Of a DNA stretch of 25,212 nt, positions 1 through 7,323 are shown piece by piece. The notes beneath the pieces are model-generated. The model did no database searches and was not told the origin of the DNA. It saw nothing but the letters and a program-made list of their open reading frames with translations. The position numbers were made by a program, and so were the translations under genes. Each line of letters starts with the position of its first letter. Within the stretch, counting starts at the first letter, position 1. The DNA lies in assembly GCA_964391325.1 (NCBI GenBank), contig CAYMJM010000012.1:1-25212 (forward strand), read 5' to 3'. Source of the DNA: CAYMJM01 sp964391325. Its GTDB lineage: Bacteria > Patescibacteriota > Dojkabacteria > B142 > JAFGMG01.

Positions 1-993
1 CATATCTATATAATAAAAAATATACGCCCTGTTAATCTCGAAGAACAGATAAAAATTTTTAATGAATCCACGGACTACAACCCCCAATTTATATATAATC
101 CAGTTAAACTGGACTCAGATAAACTTATTGATAGCTTGGCAGCTCTCAGACCTGATACATCTACAGAACTAGGACAGCTTTTTGCTGACAAAATCAGCGA
201 GCTCAAAAAAGAGATATATCTGTTAGAGGCAATCGGAGATGATGAGCGTTTTGCGCAAATATCCCAAGAACTATATGGAGAGCCAGACATCACAATCTTC
301 AACAAGGCACTAGAGGTTATTGAACAGTCAAATTCTTTAAGAGAAAGAAGAAAAAAACAGGAAAAAGAGTCCTTATTAACCGACCGCGAAGTAAAGCACA
401 TTATAGAAAAACACCTAGAGCCTACGGGATTTAAAGGTAGAGTTGAATACATCAAAGGAGGCCCTTCAAAAGCATCAATCACAAAATCAGGGAACAAGAT
501 CGTCATAAACAAAGACTACAAATTTACACAATCCAAGTTAATCGGAACTCTTGCACATGAAGTCGATATACACCTAAGAAGAGCAATTGCTGGAGCAAAG
601 CAAAGCTTTCTAATATTCTCATATGGTACAGCAGGATACATAGAAATAGAAGAAGGACTTGCCGTCTGGAACAAGGCCAAAAAACTGGACAGCATACAAC
701 CAGTAAGAAATTCGGCCTTGATGTATATTTCTTCCTATATGAATCATACCTATAGTTTCAGTGATACATATAAATTTTTTAGGAACCTGGGAATTACAAA
801 ACAAAATGCTTTTAATTTCGCACTAAGGACCAAAAAAGGGATCTCAAACACTAATAATCCAGGGGCATTTCTCAAAGACAGCCTTTATTTCAAAGGGTAT
901 CTAAAAGTAAACGCTATGACAGAGAGAGATATAAACAAGCTTATAGAAAACGGTAAAACTCATAGAGTGATCAACCTGCCCCTCAATAATTAA
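1..993 (+). CDS. DUF1704 / MATCAP-like zinc metallopeptidase, 5'-truncated by the window
   Basis: The frame is open from base 1 to the TAA at 991-993, so this is the C-terminal 330 codons of a longer gene; a TTG at 136 is only an internal codon. An HExxxH motif (HEVDIH, bases 556-573) is followed about 25 residues later by EEGLA (649-663). This pair marks the DUF1704 family, whose bacterial members are often labelled 'flavohemoglobin expression-modulating QEGLA motif protein' and whose animal members (MATCAP) are zinc tyrosine carboxypeptidases. By family knowledge the two His and the Glu of EEGLA bind zinc. The bacterial substrate is unknown. The gene ends tail to tail with mreB, the two stop codons overlapping in TTAA. 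No signal peptide or membrane segment is visible in the part seen. Family assignment is good; function is not established. Confidence 0.82.
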   Translation, partial: HIYIIKNIRPVNLEEQIKIFNESTDYNPQFIYNPVKLDSDKLIDSLAALRPDTSTELGQLFADKISELKKEIYLLEAIGDDERFAQISQELYGEPDITIFNKALEVIEQSNSLRERRKKQEKESLLTDREVKHIIEKHLEPTGFKGRVEYIKGGPSKASITKSGNKIVINKDYKFTQSKLIGTLAHEVDIHLRRAIAGAKQSFLIFSYGTAGYIEIEEGLAVWNKAKKLDSIQPVRNSALMYISSYMNHTYSFSDTYKFFRNLGITKQNAFNFALRTKKGISNTNNPGAFLKDSLYFKGYLKVNAMTERDINKLIENGKTHRVINLPLNN

Positions 994-1991
994 CGGCTCC
1001 GTAAACTTGACTTAATAATATCCAGATGACGTAGAGCCTCTGCTATGCCATTGACAACGGCCTCCAAAGGTTTATCAACAATATGGGCAGGCACACCAGT
1101 AGCTCTAGTAAATAATTCGTCTATATCCTTAAACAGTGCTGTCCCCCCACTAAGAACCATTCCTCTGTCAATAATATCTGAAGCTAGCTCAGGGGGTGTC
1201 TTCTCTAATACAGTTTTCATCGCACCAATAATTTGATTCAGCACAGGCCGTACTGCTTCATAAATTTCGTTAGAAGTAACTATTACTGTAGCAGGTAATC
1301 CAGTATTTGCATCTCTTCCTCGCACTTCCATCTCTAATGGATCGTCTAGCTGAATTGCACAGCCGACTTCCATTTTTATTTTTTCCGCCATCTGCTCTCC
1401 GATCATTAATCCCCTAGACTTCCGCATAAAATTTAAGATGGCTTCATTCAATGCATCTCCCGCTACCCTTTTAGATTCAAAGGATACTATTCCATTCATT
1501 GAGATAATTGCTACTTCAGTAGTTCCCCCGCCCATATTAACTATCATATTCCCTGTACTTGTACTTATGGGCAACTCTGCTCCAATGGCAGCTGCAATTG
1601 GCTCGGGAATTAGATAAATCTTTCCCGCCCCCGCAGACAACGCAGCTTCAATAACAGCCCTTTCCTCCACAGACGTAAGTCCTGCTGGAACGCTTATCAT
1701 TACCTCTGGCTTGAAAAATCTGGAACGCCCTATTGCCTTATTGAGAAAAGATTTAAGCAGGGCCTCTGTAAGTTTGTAACTTGCAATAACTCCCTGCTTC
1801 AATGGCCTCTTAGCAATAATATTACCAGGAACCTTACCCAGCATTTCTTTGGCATCTTGTCCTACAGCCAGTACTTTTTTGTCATCTAAAGATAATGCAA
1901 CAACAGTAGGTTCACGTACAACTATTCCCTTTCCCTGTACAAACACCAAGGAATTTGCTGTTCCTAAATCAATTGCAACCTTTTTTGCCAT
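990..1991 (-). CDS. mreB: Rod-shape actin homologue MreB
   Basis: A 333-residue protein of normal MreB length. It has the actin-fold phosphate-1 loop IDLGTANS (residues 7-14), the EPIAAAIGA segment with the presumed catalytic Glu130, and a GGGTTEV phosphate-2 loop (154-160). MreB polymerises under the inner membrane and organises lateral cell-wall synthesis. The residue before phosphate-2 that is normally Asp (VDIGGGTT in most MreBs) is Asn152 here, which might affect Mg/ATP handling. The ATG at 1991 lies about 45 bp from the divergent PEGA gene start, so the two promoters must overlap each other or the coding ends. The 3' end overlaps the convergent DUF1704 stop by 4 bp. No mreC or mreD is next to it in this window. 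Confidence 0.95.
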   Translation of the reverse strand: MAKKVAIDLGTANSLVFVQGKGIVVREPTVVALSLDDKKVLAVGQDAKEMLGKVPGNIIAKRPLKQGVIASYKLTEALLKSFLNKAIGRSRFFKPEVMISVPAGLTSVEERAVIEAALSAGAGKIYLIPEPIAAAIGAELPISTSTGNMIVNMGGGTTEVAIISMNGIVSFESKRVAGDALNEAILNFMRKSRGLMIGEQMAEKIKMEVGCAIQLDDPLEMEVRGRDANTGLPATVIVTSNEIYEAVRPVLNQIIGAMKTVLEKTPPELASDIIDRGMVLSGGTALFKDIDELFTRATGVPAHIVDKPLEAVVNGIAEALRHLDIIKSSLRSR

Positions 1992-2035
1992 TGTAAGATT
2001 TGAATTATTTACTGAAACCCCTTAAACTTAAAGTT

Positions 2036-3481
2036 ATGATAAAATTGAAGCCAATGAAAATAAAAAAAGGACTTAAAAAATTAATAAAGGTTCTCTTTAT
2101 TCTGTCTGTAATTGGTATGTTCGTAGGTCTAACTGTACTTCTGATTATTATAGCACAAGGAGGACAAGTAACCCCACAGGGAATTGAGAAAACAGGCAAT
2201 ATACGACTATATGTGGAACCAAGCCGAGATATCAATGTTTTCGTTAATGGAGAGAAAGTACGCCTGAATGACAAAAGGATAGAAAATTTGAAAAAAGGAG
2301 AATACGAGATTATCATTGAAAAGGAAGGATACTCACCGTGGGCAAAGACAGTCGTAGTAGAAGAAGGAATTGTTAAAGAACTTTACGCTACTTTGTTTCC
2401 AGCAGAACTACAGCTGGAGCAAATTACTACAACAGATATCGATCAAGCCTTTTTTTCTCAGGACGGAAATTTTGTAGTTTACGTTGTTAAAAATGCCGCT
2501 GTGGAAGAAAATGGCATATGGAAACTAAAACTAACACAAAACACGTTAAGCTTTGTAAATAACAGACCTGACAAAATTTATGAAATAGATGAACGTCTTG
2601 CGACACTACTTGACGAAGACTATACAATCGATATCTCTCTAAACAACACTAAGTTTGTCCTATCCACTCCCACTGCGCAATGGATATACAGTATGGATAA
2701 AGGGACTCAACCCATCAATATGTTGGCCATAGAGCGTGTAGGATTCATGGCTGAGCAATACACATGGTTTGAAGAAGGAGATTCCCTCATCCTTGAAAAA
2801 GATAAAACTATATACGAGTATGAGATAGCAGAAAATATAGCCAAAATTATTTACCAGTTTACTAATACCGAGCCTATCTACGCTGTTAATGGAAGAAGCC
2901 TCATCTTTTATGCAAATAACCTTTACTATAAATACCAAAACAGCCAAAAGGAACTTCTTCAAACTAATGTAAAGTCAATACTGCCAAAAGCGGAGAAACT
3001 CTGGTTAAGCTCGCACGACGACAATCTCTTATATGTGCAATCAAATTCCGAACTTTACTTTATTGATCTGAAAAGAAGTATCCATAAAATTGGCGCTTAT
3101 GAACTGCTTGAATTAGCACCAGGAGGACGTGGAGCATTGCTTCTAGATCCCGCAACAAACATCATCAGTCTATTTGGGAATGAATTTATACCAGCAAAAA
3201 ATCAAATCGACACTAATATTATCATCCTTAATGAAAACTTTGACTCCACAGAACAAAGCTATAAATGGGCAAGTGACAGTTCTCATGTAATTTATAGGGA
3301 GGATAACAAAATCTATCTGATTGATTTATATGGGGCAAACAGCTATAAGATATTAGAGTCTCAACAGCTCGACAAGCCAAGTTATCAATTAATCAAGGAA
3401 GCCTCAGAGTTCATCGTCCTATTATCTGATTCTATGAAAGACGATAGCTCTAATCTCCATAAAATAGCCCTGCGGAAGTAG
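2036..3481 (+). CDS. Membrane-anchored PEGA-domain protein with propeller-like C-terminal region
   Basis: The N-terminus is very basic (KLKPMKIKKGLKK), then one strong transmembrane helix (about 25 residues ending near LLIIIAQGG), then a PEGA domain of about 65 residues with the typical 'VFVNGEKV...LKKGEYEIIIEKEGYSPW' pattern (given in pieces). The rest, about 350 residues, alternates short beta strands and turns with repeated Y/F-hydrophobic-D patterns, resembling a degenerate beta-propeller. The topology predicts an anchored extracytoplasmic protein, probably acting at the cell surface. PEGA proteins of this layout are common in CPR bacteria and remain uncharacterised. I chose ATG 2036; the frame also has a TTG at 2000 and an ATG at 2054, and none has a clear ribosome site. 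It diverges from mreB, which suggests but does not prove a cell-envelope role. Confidence 0.8.
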   Translation: MIKLKPMKIKKGLKKLIKVLFILSVIGMFVGLTVLLIIIAQGGQVTPQGIEKTGNIRLYVEPSRDINVFVNGEKVRLNDKRIENLKKGEYEIIIEKEGYSPWAKTVVVEEGIVKELYATLFPAELQLEQITTTDIDQAFFSQDGNFVVYVVKNAAVEENGIWKLKLTQNTLSFVNNRPDKIYEIDERLATLLDEDYTIDISLNNTKFVLSTPTAQWIYSMDKGTQPINMLAIERVGFMAEQYTWFEEGDSLILEKDKTIYEYEIAENIAKIIYQFTNTEPIYAVNGRSLIFYANNLYYKYQNSQKELLQTNVKSILPKAEKLWLSSHDDNLLYVQSNSELYFIDLKRSIHKIGAYELLELAPGGRGALLLDPATNIISLFGNEFIPAKNQIDTNIIILNENFDSTEQSYKWASDSSHVIYREDNKIYLIDLYGANSYKILESQQLDKPSYQLIKEASEFIVLLSDSMKDDSSNLHKIALRK

Positions 3482-3501
3482 TCCAAACAGAAATTATATT
3501 A

Positions 3502-3507
3502 TATAAT
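3502..3507 (+). promoter_or_regulatory. -10 element for tRNA-Arg
   Basis: A perfect TATAAT lies 10 bp before the tRNA 5' end, just after the PEGA gene stop. The hexamer at -35 spacing is poor. A start near 3514 would leave almost no 5' leader on the tRNA. Confidence 0.45.
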
Positions 3508-3516
3508 TACACCTAA

Positions 3517-3593
3517 GCACTCGTAGCTCAAAAGGATAGAGCAACGCACTCCTAACGCGTAGGTTGTGGGTTCGATTCCCGCCGAGTGCACCA
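3517..3593 (+). tRNA. tRNA-Arg (anticodon CCU), CCA encoded
   Basis: The cloverleaf folds by eye. Acceptor GCACTCG/CGAGTGC has 7 pairs, the D arm is GCTC/GAGC, the T arm is GTGGG-TTCGATT-CCCGC, the discriminator is A and the 3' CCA is encoded. The anticodon loop CTCCTAA gives CCU, reading AGG. The last anticodon-stem pair next to the loop is A-C rather than Watson-Crick. Confidence 0.93.
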
Positions 3594-3626
3594 TAATTTG
3601 ACTTCTGGTGTTTTTGCTCACTAATT

Positions 3627-3644
3627 CCGCCACGCGAAGCGCGG
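3627..3644. repeat. GC-rich short palindrome downstream of tRNA-Arg
   Basis: A small island of high GC in an AT-rich spacer can fold as CGCG-AAG-CGCG (3633-3643), or with CCGC/GCGG as outer arms. No T-run follows in either direction, so it is a poor intrinsic terminator. It may be a remnant of a short interspersed repeat; the bases just before it (CTAATTCC) also occur in the element near 5.8 kb. Nature uncertain. Confidence 0.3.
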
Positions 3645-3651
3645 CTCCCTG

Positions 3652-4821
3652 TTATACAGGGGATTTTGATGTGCGATTGAAGAAAGAAATGAATAGATAT
3701 AACACACCAATACTAATAACGACTAGCCCGAAGATTTGGAAACCGTATGCAAAGTTATAGATCTCTGCAAGTGCGCCAAAACCAGCATACACGGTAAGCA
3801 CACCTACCTCAGTAAAAAATCCTTGCACAGAGGAGATTGTCGCCCGCGCTTCTGATGGGAGTAGATGTTGGAACTTGCTTTCAATGACTATAGAACTTAT
3901 GGAATATAAGCCACCAAACGCGACAAGGGCCACCAATCCATTGATATTGAGGCTAATTGCCGCCCAGAAAAACAAAAGACCAGACACAATAAGAGAGAGA
4001 TAGAAAAATTTGAGTGGCAATTTTTCAAACTTGTAAGCAAAAAAGCTCGCGATGGCTTGTATGGCGCTCGCTGTACCAATAAAAACTGCAACACCAGATT
4101 TTGATATTTCAGTGAGATCACCAAAAATCGGGAAATACTCGTCGATTGCGCCACCGAGCGCATGAACGACTGAAATGAACAAAATTAAGCGTAACACTCC
4201 ACTCTCTCGCACCACATATGTAAGACCTGATTTCAAGATAGAAAAGTATTCACGTTCGTACGTCGACTCCCGTTTTTTAGCGGAGGAAATCTGCGATATT
4301 GAAATTGCGGCAATAATAAGTGCATCTATGCTCATAATCAACACAAACGGATACCCAAACGGAATAGCCAATGCCGCACCGCCAGAAGCGGCGAGAATAG
4401 CAATATACGAGAGGGTTTTCCCGTGGCCTATAATTTTTGTGTATTCTTCCTCCCTCCCGTAATCTGCAAGAAGGTCATATACGAATGCTTGATAAGTGCC
4501 TGATGTGAATGCACTTTTGGCACCCCAAAGCATGAACCCTATGAGGAAGCCCTGGAATGTTGGAAAGAAAATCCAAACAGCATAGCCTATTGCCCTGATT
4601 ATTTCAGCAATGACGAGGATGTGTTTCCGAGAATATTTATCTGCGGCAACACCTGATGGGATTTCAAGTGCAAATGTGGTAAACGACCAAATGCCAAGAA
4701 GCAGACTAATTTGTGCTGGTATCATACCGAAATCGACAAACATCAGCATATAAAATGGGTAAATGAGGACGAAATCATCAAAAAATTTGAATAGATAGAT
4801 TTTTATAAGATCCGATTTCAT
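3652..4821 (-). CDS. Major facilitator superfamily transporter
   Basis: A 389-residue, very hydrophobic protein with about 12 predicted membrane helices, the normal size for a single-unit MFS carrier. Between helices 2 and 3 lies MFS motif A, GVAADKYSRKHIL (residues 57-69), with the expected Gly, Asp and Arg-Lys. A charged cytoplasmic loop (AKKRESTYEREY) separates the two six-helix halves. It should be a proton-coupled or facilitated exporter in the cytoplasmic membrane. The substrate cannot be read from sequence; drug-efflux-like members have this shape. The ATG at 4821 directly precedes the first helix. It stands alone, downstream of ndk1 on the same strand but separated by 257 bp in which I recognise no gene, and its 3' end faces tRNA-Arg. 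Confidence 0.88.
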   Translation of the reverse strand: MKSDLIKIYLFKFFDDFVLIYPFYMLMFVDFGMIPAQISLLLGIWSFTTFALEIPSGVAADKYSRKHILVIAEIIRAIGYAVWIFFPTFQGFLIGFMLWGAKSAFTSGTYQAFVYDLLADYGREEEYTKIIGHGKTLSYIAILAASGGAALAIPFGYPFVLIMSIDALIIAAISISQISSAKKRESTYEREYFSILKSGLTYVVRESGVLRLILFISVVHALGGAIDEYFPIFGDLTEISKSGVAVFIGTASAIQAIASFFAYKFEKLPLKFFYLSLIVSGLLFFWAAISLNINGLVALVAFGGLYSISSIVIESKFQHLLPSEARATISSVQGFFTEVGVLTVYAGFGALAEIYNFAYGFQIFGLVVISIGVLYLFISFFNRTSKSPV

Positions 4822-5078
4822 ATACTCATTTTAAACGTGTATCGCTTGCCCCCTTGTTTGGACGATTTTCTCAGTAGTGGCAAGTATGGGTTACCTTTAC
4901 GTCCTTCGATGTTGCTCATCTGGACGTGTAATCAAGCCTGACTGCTCGACAAATGTCGCAGGGTGGCATTTTCTTGTGTTCGCATACTTACTTGATATTT
5001 CTGCCAAGCTTTGATGTTAGGGTAGTCTACTATCTATTTAAAAGTCAAGGAAATCCAAATTACACCTAAACCCAAGCA

Positions 5079-5678
5079 TTACTTTCCGTAGTATCCCATC
5101 GCCCTATGAACATTAACTTCATAATCCATTAACTCCGCATCCTCAAACCATAATTTAATCTCAAACTCAGCCTCTTCCTGGGAACCGGAAGCATGGACAA
5201 GGTTGTAAAAAGGTCTCATATGCTCATTTGCCAAATCTGCATTATCCCAACTAAAATCGCCTCTAATCGTCCCTGGAGCCGCATTAACTGGATTTGTCTC
5301 CCCTACCAGCTTCCTCCCAATTTTAACTGCTTCTGGTCCTTCAAAGACCATAGCGAGTACAGGACCCATGGTAAGATATTCTACGTTCCACTGCTTGATC
5401 ATATGTCCTATTTTTCCAGGATCGTCTGTACCGAGCCTTTCAACTGGGTCAATTCCTTTTTCCTTATATTCAGTAAGTGTTCTATTACCAACTTTATTCA
5501 ACCACTCATCACTTTCTGGATAATGAGTTTTACCCATATCCTCTGTTGCAGCGATAAACTCCAAGGCAACTATTTTCAGTCCGACTCTCTCGAATCTCTG
5601 GATAATCTGCCCCATTAGACCTCTCGCTACTCCATCATGCTTTACTATTATTACCGTCCTCTGCTTTGTTATGTACAT
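5079..5678 (-). CDS. ndk: Nucleoside diphosphate kinase, long form, divergent paralogue
   Basis: 199 residues, about 50 more than a typical Ndk. It transfers phosphate from an NTP to an NDP through a phosphohistidine. The phosphate-binding Lys is kept in VKHDGVARG (residues 12-20, with His where Pro is usual), as are the GTIRGDF segment and the catalytic His162 in NLVHASGS. In that last motif the usual Asp (HxSD) is Gly. The extra residues lie in the middle (about 55-105: a DEWL..VGNRTL..YKEKGID stretch, then GTDDPGKIG), a shape shared with the neighbouring paralogue. It sits downstream of tmk and the second ndk on the same strand, with the inverted-repeat element between. This copy deviates more from the consensus than the other and could be specialised. 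Confidence 0.9.
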   Translation of the reverse strand: MYITKQRTVIIVKHDGVARGLMGQIIQRFERVGLKIVALEFIAATEDMGKTHYPESDEWLNKVGNRTLTEYKEKGIDPVERLGTDDPGKIGHMIKQWNVEYLTMGPVLAMVFEGPEAVKIGRKLVGETNPVNAAPGTIRGDFSWDNADLANEHMRPFYNLVHASGSQEEAEFEIKLWFEDAELMDYEVNVHRAMGYYGK

Positions 5679-5695
5679 TTAAATTCTGTTAATAA

Positions 5696-5828
5696 TTAAT
5701 TAATGTGAATTAGGAGTTAAGAGTTTCGGTGTATGTTAATGTTCGTGTCTACCTTTCGACCACGCCAGCCGGCGGGCGGGCAAGCTCAAGGTGACACTTC
5801 TCGCTAATTCCTAATTCACATTAATTAA
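5696..5828. mobile_element. MITE-like element with perfect 20-bp terminal inverted repeats
   Basis: Bases 5696-5715 (TTAATTAATGTGAATTAGGA) recur as an exact reverse complement at 5809-5828, enclosing about 93 bp and no ORF. The interior holds a GC-rich islet (5761-5783), then GGCAAGCTCAAGGTGACAC, which resembles the palindromic repeat inside leuS. The right arm overlaps the stop codon of the 5825-6445 ndk gene, so the element supplies that stop. The inverted ends could instead make a transcript hairpin between the two ndk cistrons. No obvious target-site duplication is seen beyond the AT-rich ends themselves. Confidence 0.6.
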
Positions 5829-6445
5829 CTCAGCATATTAAAAGCACCAATATAATCAATTCTGTCATAGTTGCCTAGGTCTTTATATTTATCCCCGAAC
5901 CAATGCTTAATTTCTCTCTGCGCTTCTTCTGGGGAATCAGAAATATGTACTAAAGTCTGAAATACTATGCGTCCTGATTTGACAGCCAGTTGAGGTGTGT
6001 CATATCCCCAGTTTCCTCGAATAGTACCTACATCCGCTATAGTCGGGTCAGTAGCTCCAGCTAATTTGCGTACAATTCTAACAGCTTCATTTCCCTCCCA
6101 TACTGTAATTACAACAGGTCCAGAGGTAAGGTAATCAACCAAAGAGTTATAAATTTTTATACCAATCTCTTTCTTATCTGTAGTTCCTAAATCTGCCAAG
6201 ATTCGTTCCTCATCCCCATTATAGTTTTTCCAAGTTTTCTCACCCATAGAAACTAACCACTCTTCTGTACCAGGATAATTCCCTCTGGCCTGCTCTTCAG
6301 TCGCACTGATCATCCGTGCTGCGATAAGCTTTAGTCCCGCTTCCTCCAGTTTCTGAGAGATTTTACCGATAAGTCCCCTTTTTACTCCATCCGGTTTTAC
6401 CATAACAAAAGTGCGCTCTATGCTAGGAAAATCTTTCTTCGTCAT
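5825..6445 (-). CDS. ndk: Nucleoside diphosphate kinase, long form, second paralogue
   Basis: From the ATG at 6445 this is 206 residues. It keeps the canonical VMVKPDGVKRGL phosphate-binding strand, GTIRGNWGYD and the catalytic-His motif TLVHISDS with the usual HxSD arrangement, so it should be fully active in making (d)NTPs. Like its neighbour it carries an insertion of about 45 residues with TEEWL...GEKTW, then LGTTDKKEIG and YLTSGPV. An upstream ATG at 6478 would overlap the end of tmk by 14 bp and add a Cys/Tyr-rich tail; I prefer 6445, which starts about a dozen residues before the core strand. It is cotranscribed with tmk, giving successive dTMP to dTDP to dTTP steps. The stop codon lies inside the right arm of the inverted-repeat element. 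Confidence 0.92.
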   Translation of the reverse strand: MTKKDFPSIERTFVMVKPDGVKRGLIGKISQKLEEAGLKLIAARMISATEEQARGNYPGTEEWLVSMGEKTWKNYNGDEERILADLGTTDKKEIGIKIYNSLVDYLTSGPVVITVWEGNEAVRIVRKLAGATDPTIADVGTIRGNWGYDTPQLAVKSGRIVFQTLVHISDSPEEAQREIKHWFGDKYKDLGNYDRIDYIGAFNMLS

Positions 6446-6464
6446 CAAAAAAGTATAATAAATA

Positions 6465-7091
6465 TTACAGACTCGCAATTTTATTTTTCTTTAGAACATT
6501 AAGAATATCTTTTGTAACCTTGTCTGGAGTACTATTCCCATCGACTATCTCCCAGGGACAATATATCTGTTCTTCAACCATTCTCTTAAAAATTTTTCTT
6601 AAATTCCGTTGTTTTTCAATACTTTTTTCAAATATATCAGGACCTTCTTCATGTCCTTCTTCCTTATGTTTTCTAGACATAGCTATTTCTGGTTCCACAT
6701 CTAAAAAGACTGCTAGGTCTGGAACTGGAATTTCGAATTCTTCTCCATATTGAATTAGTCTTTCCAATGGGACTTGTTTCATCAGTAGCGATTGATATGC
6801 TATAGTAGTGGTGAAATATCCGTCTGCGATAAAGAGTTCCCCCTTGTTCAAAGACTCATTAATTTTGTCTGTATAGAGAGTTTTATCGAGTAAATATGAT
6901 AGAACCCAGGAAGACCTATTCATCTTACACTCTCCCTGCAAAGCGGGGTGAATTACCGTTTCATAAAAAGCATTATGTATAGGGAATTCTGCGCTTTTAA
7001 CTTTTAAGCCTTTCTTCACCAAATAATCTGTCACCTCAATTCTTTGAAACCCCTTGCCACCCCCATCAATAGATTCCAAGACTATAAACAT
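6465..7091 (-). CDS. tmk: Thymidylate kinase-like protein with altered P-loop and DR motif
   Basis: 208 residues, the usual length for dTMP kinase, which phosphorylates dTMP to dTDP. The fold markers are present: ESIDGGGKGFQ P-loop (6-16), the TIAYQ segment (96-100), a hydrophobic strand ending LAVFLDVEPE, and an Arg/Lys-rich lid (RKHKEEGHEE). Two positions are unusual. The P-loop reads GGGKGFQ, with Gly-Phe instead of the usual Thr/Ser-Thr or Gly-Thr after Lys. The conserved Asp-Arg pair before the Tyr is Asp90-Gly91 (IADGYF). The Arg of that pair normally contacts substrate phosphate, so activity or specificity may differ. The ATG at 7091 lies about 26 nt downstream of a predicted start site and has no SD. 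It is first in a tmk-ndk operon. Confidence 0.8.
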   Translation of the reverse strand: MFIVLESIDGGGKGFQRIEVTDYLVKKGLKVKSAEFPIHNAFYETVIHPALQGECKMNRSSWVLSYLLDKTLYTDKINESLNKGELFIADGYFTTTIAYQSLLMKQVPLERLIQYGEEFEIPVPDLAVFLDVEPEIAMSRKHKEEGHEEGPDIFEKSIEKQRNLRKIFKRMVEEQIYCPWEIVDGNSTPDKVTKDILNVLKKNKIASL

Positions 7092-7123
7092 AACGGCTCG
7101 GTAAAAAGTAATTTCTTGCCCCG

Positions 7124-7152
7124 ATTCTAGCCTTTAATTTAGGTTAGTGCAA
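7124..7152 (-). promoter_or_regulatory. Sigma-70 type promoter for tmk-ndk
   Basis: On the minus strand TTGCAC (7152-7147) and TAGAAT (7129-7124) are separated by exactly 17 bp. The predicted start near 7117 gives a short 5' UTR to the tmk ATG at 7091. The rest of the 232-bp gap (7153-7323) is AT-rich with a small palindrome near 7268-7285; I see no gene in it. Confidence 0.6.
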
Positions 7153-7323
7153 GTAAAAATTAATATACTATTTATTAATAAAGTGTATATGTATAATTTT
7201 ACTTCTCTATTTCATCTGCACAATAATAAAGCTGATAATCAATTTATTCAGACTTTCGTTGTCAAATATACAACTATATATTGTACGCAAGTATAGCCCT
7301 TTTCTCAATAGGGAGACCTTCAA

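Noticed and set aside
3505..5069. A 12-bp direct repeat (AATTACACCTAA) at 3505-3516 and 5058-5069 flanking tRNA-Arg and the MFS gene, suggesting an inserted segment.
   Set aside because: Twelve-base matches are expected by chance in an AT-rich 25 kb window, the repeat is at the 5' and not the 3' end of the tRNA, no integrase is present, and by-eye base composition of the MFS gene is not different from its neighbours.
4822..5078. Possible degraded coding sequence between MFS and ndk1.
   Set aside because: Short frames such as MPPCDICRAVRLDYTSR are interrupted by stops and I recognise no family; nothing supports a call.
7268..7285. AT-rich palindrome TACAA-TATATAG-TTGTA after the MBL gene as a terminator.
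   Set aside because: The stem is short and AT-only with no T-run; it may be an operator but nothing supports either role.
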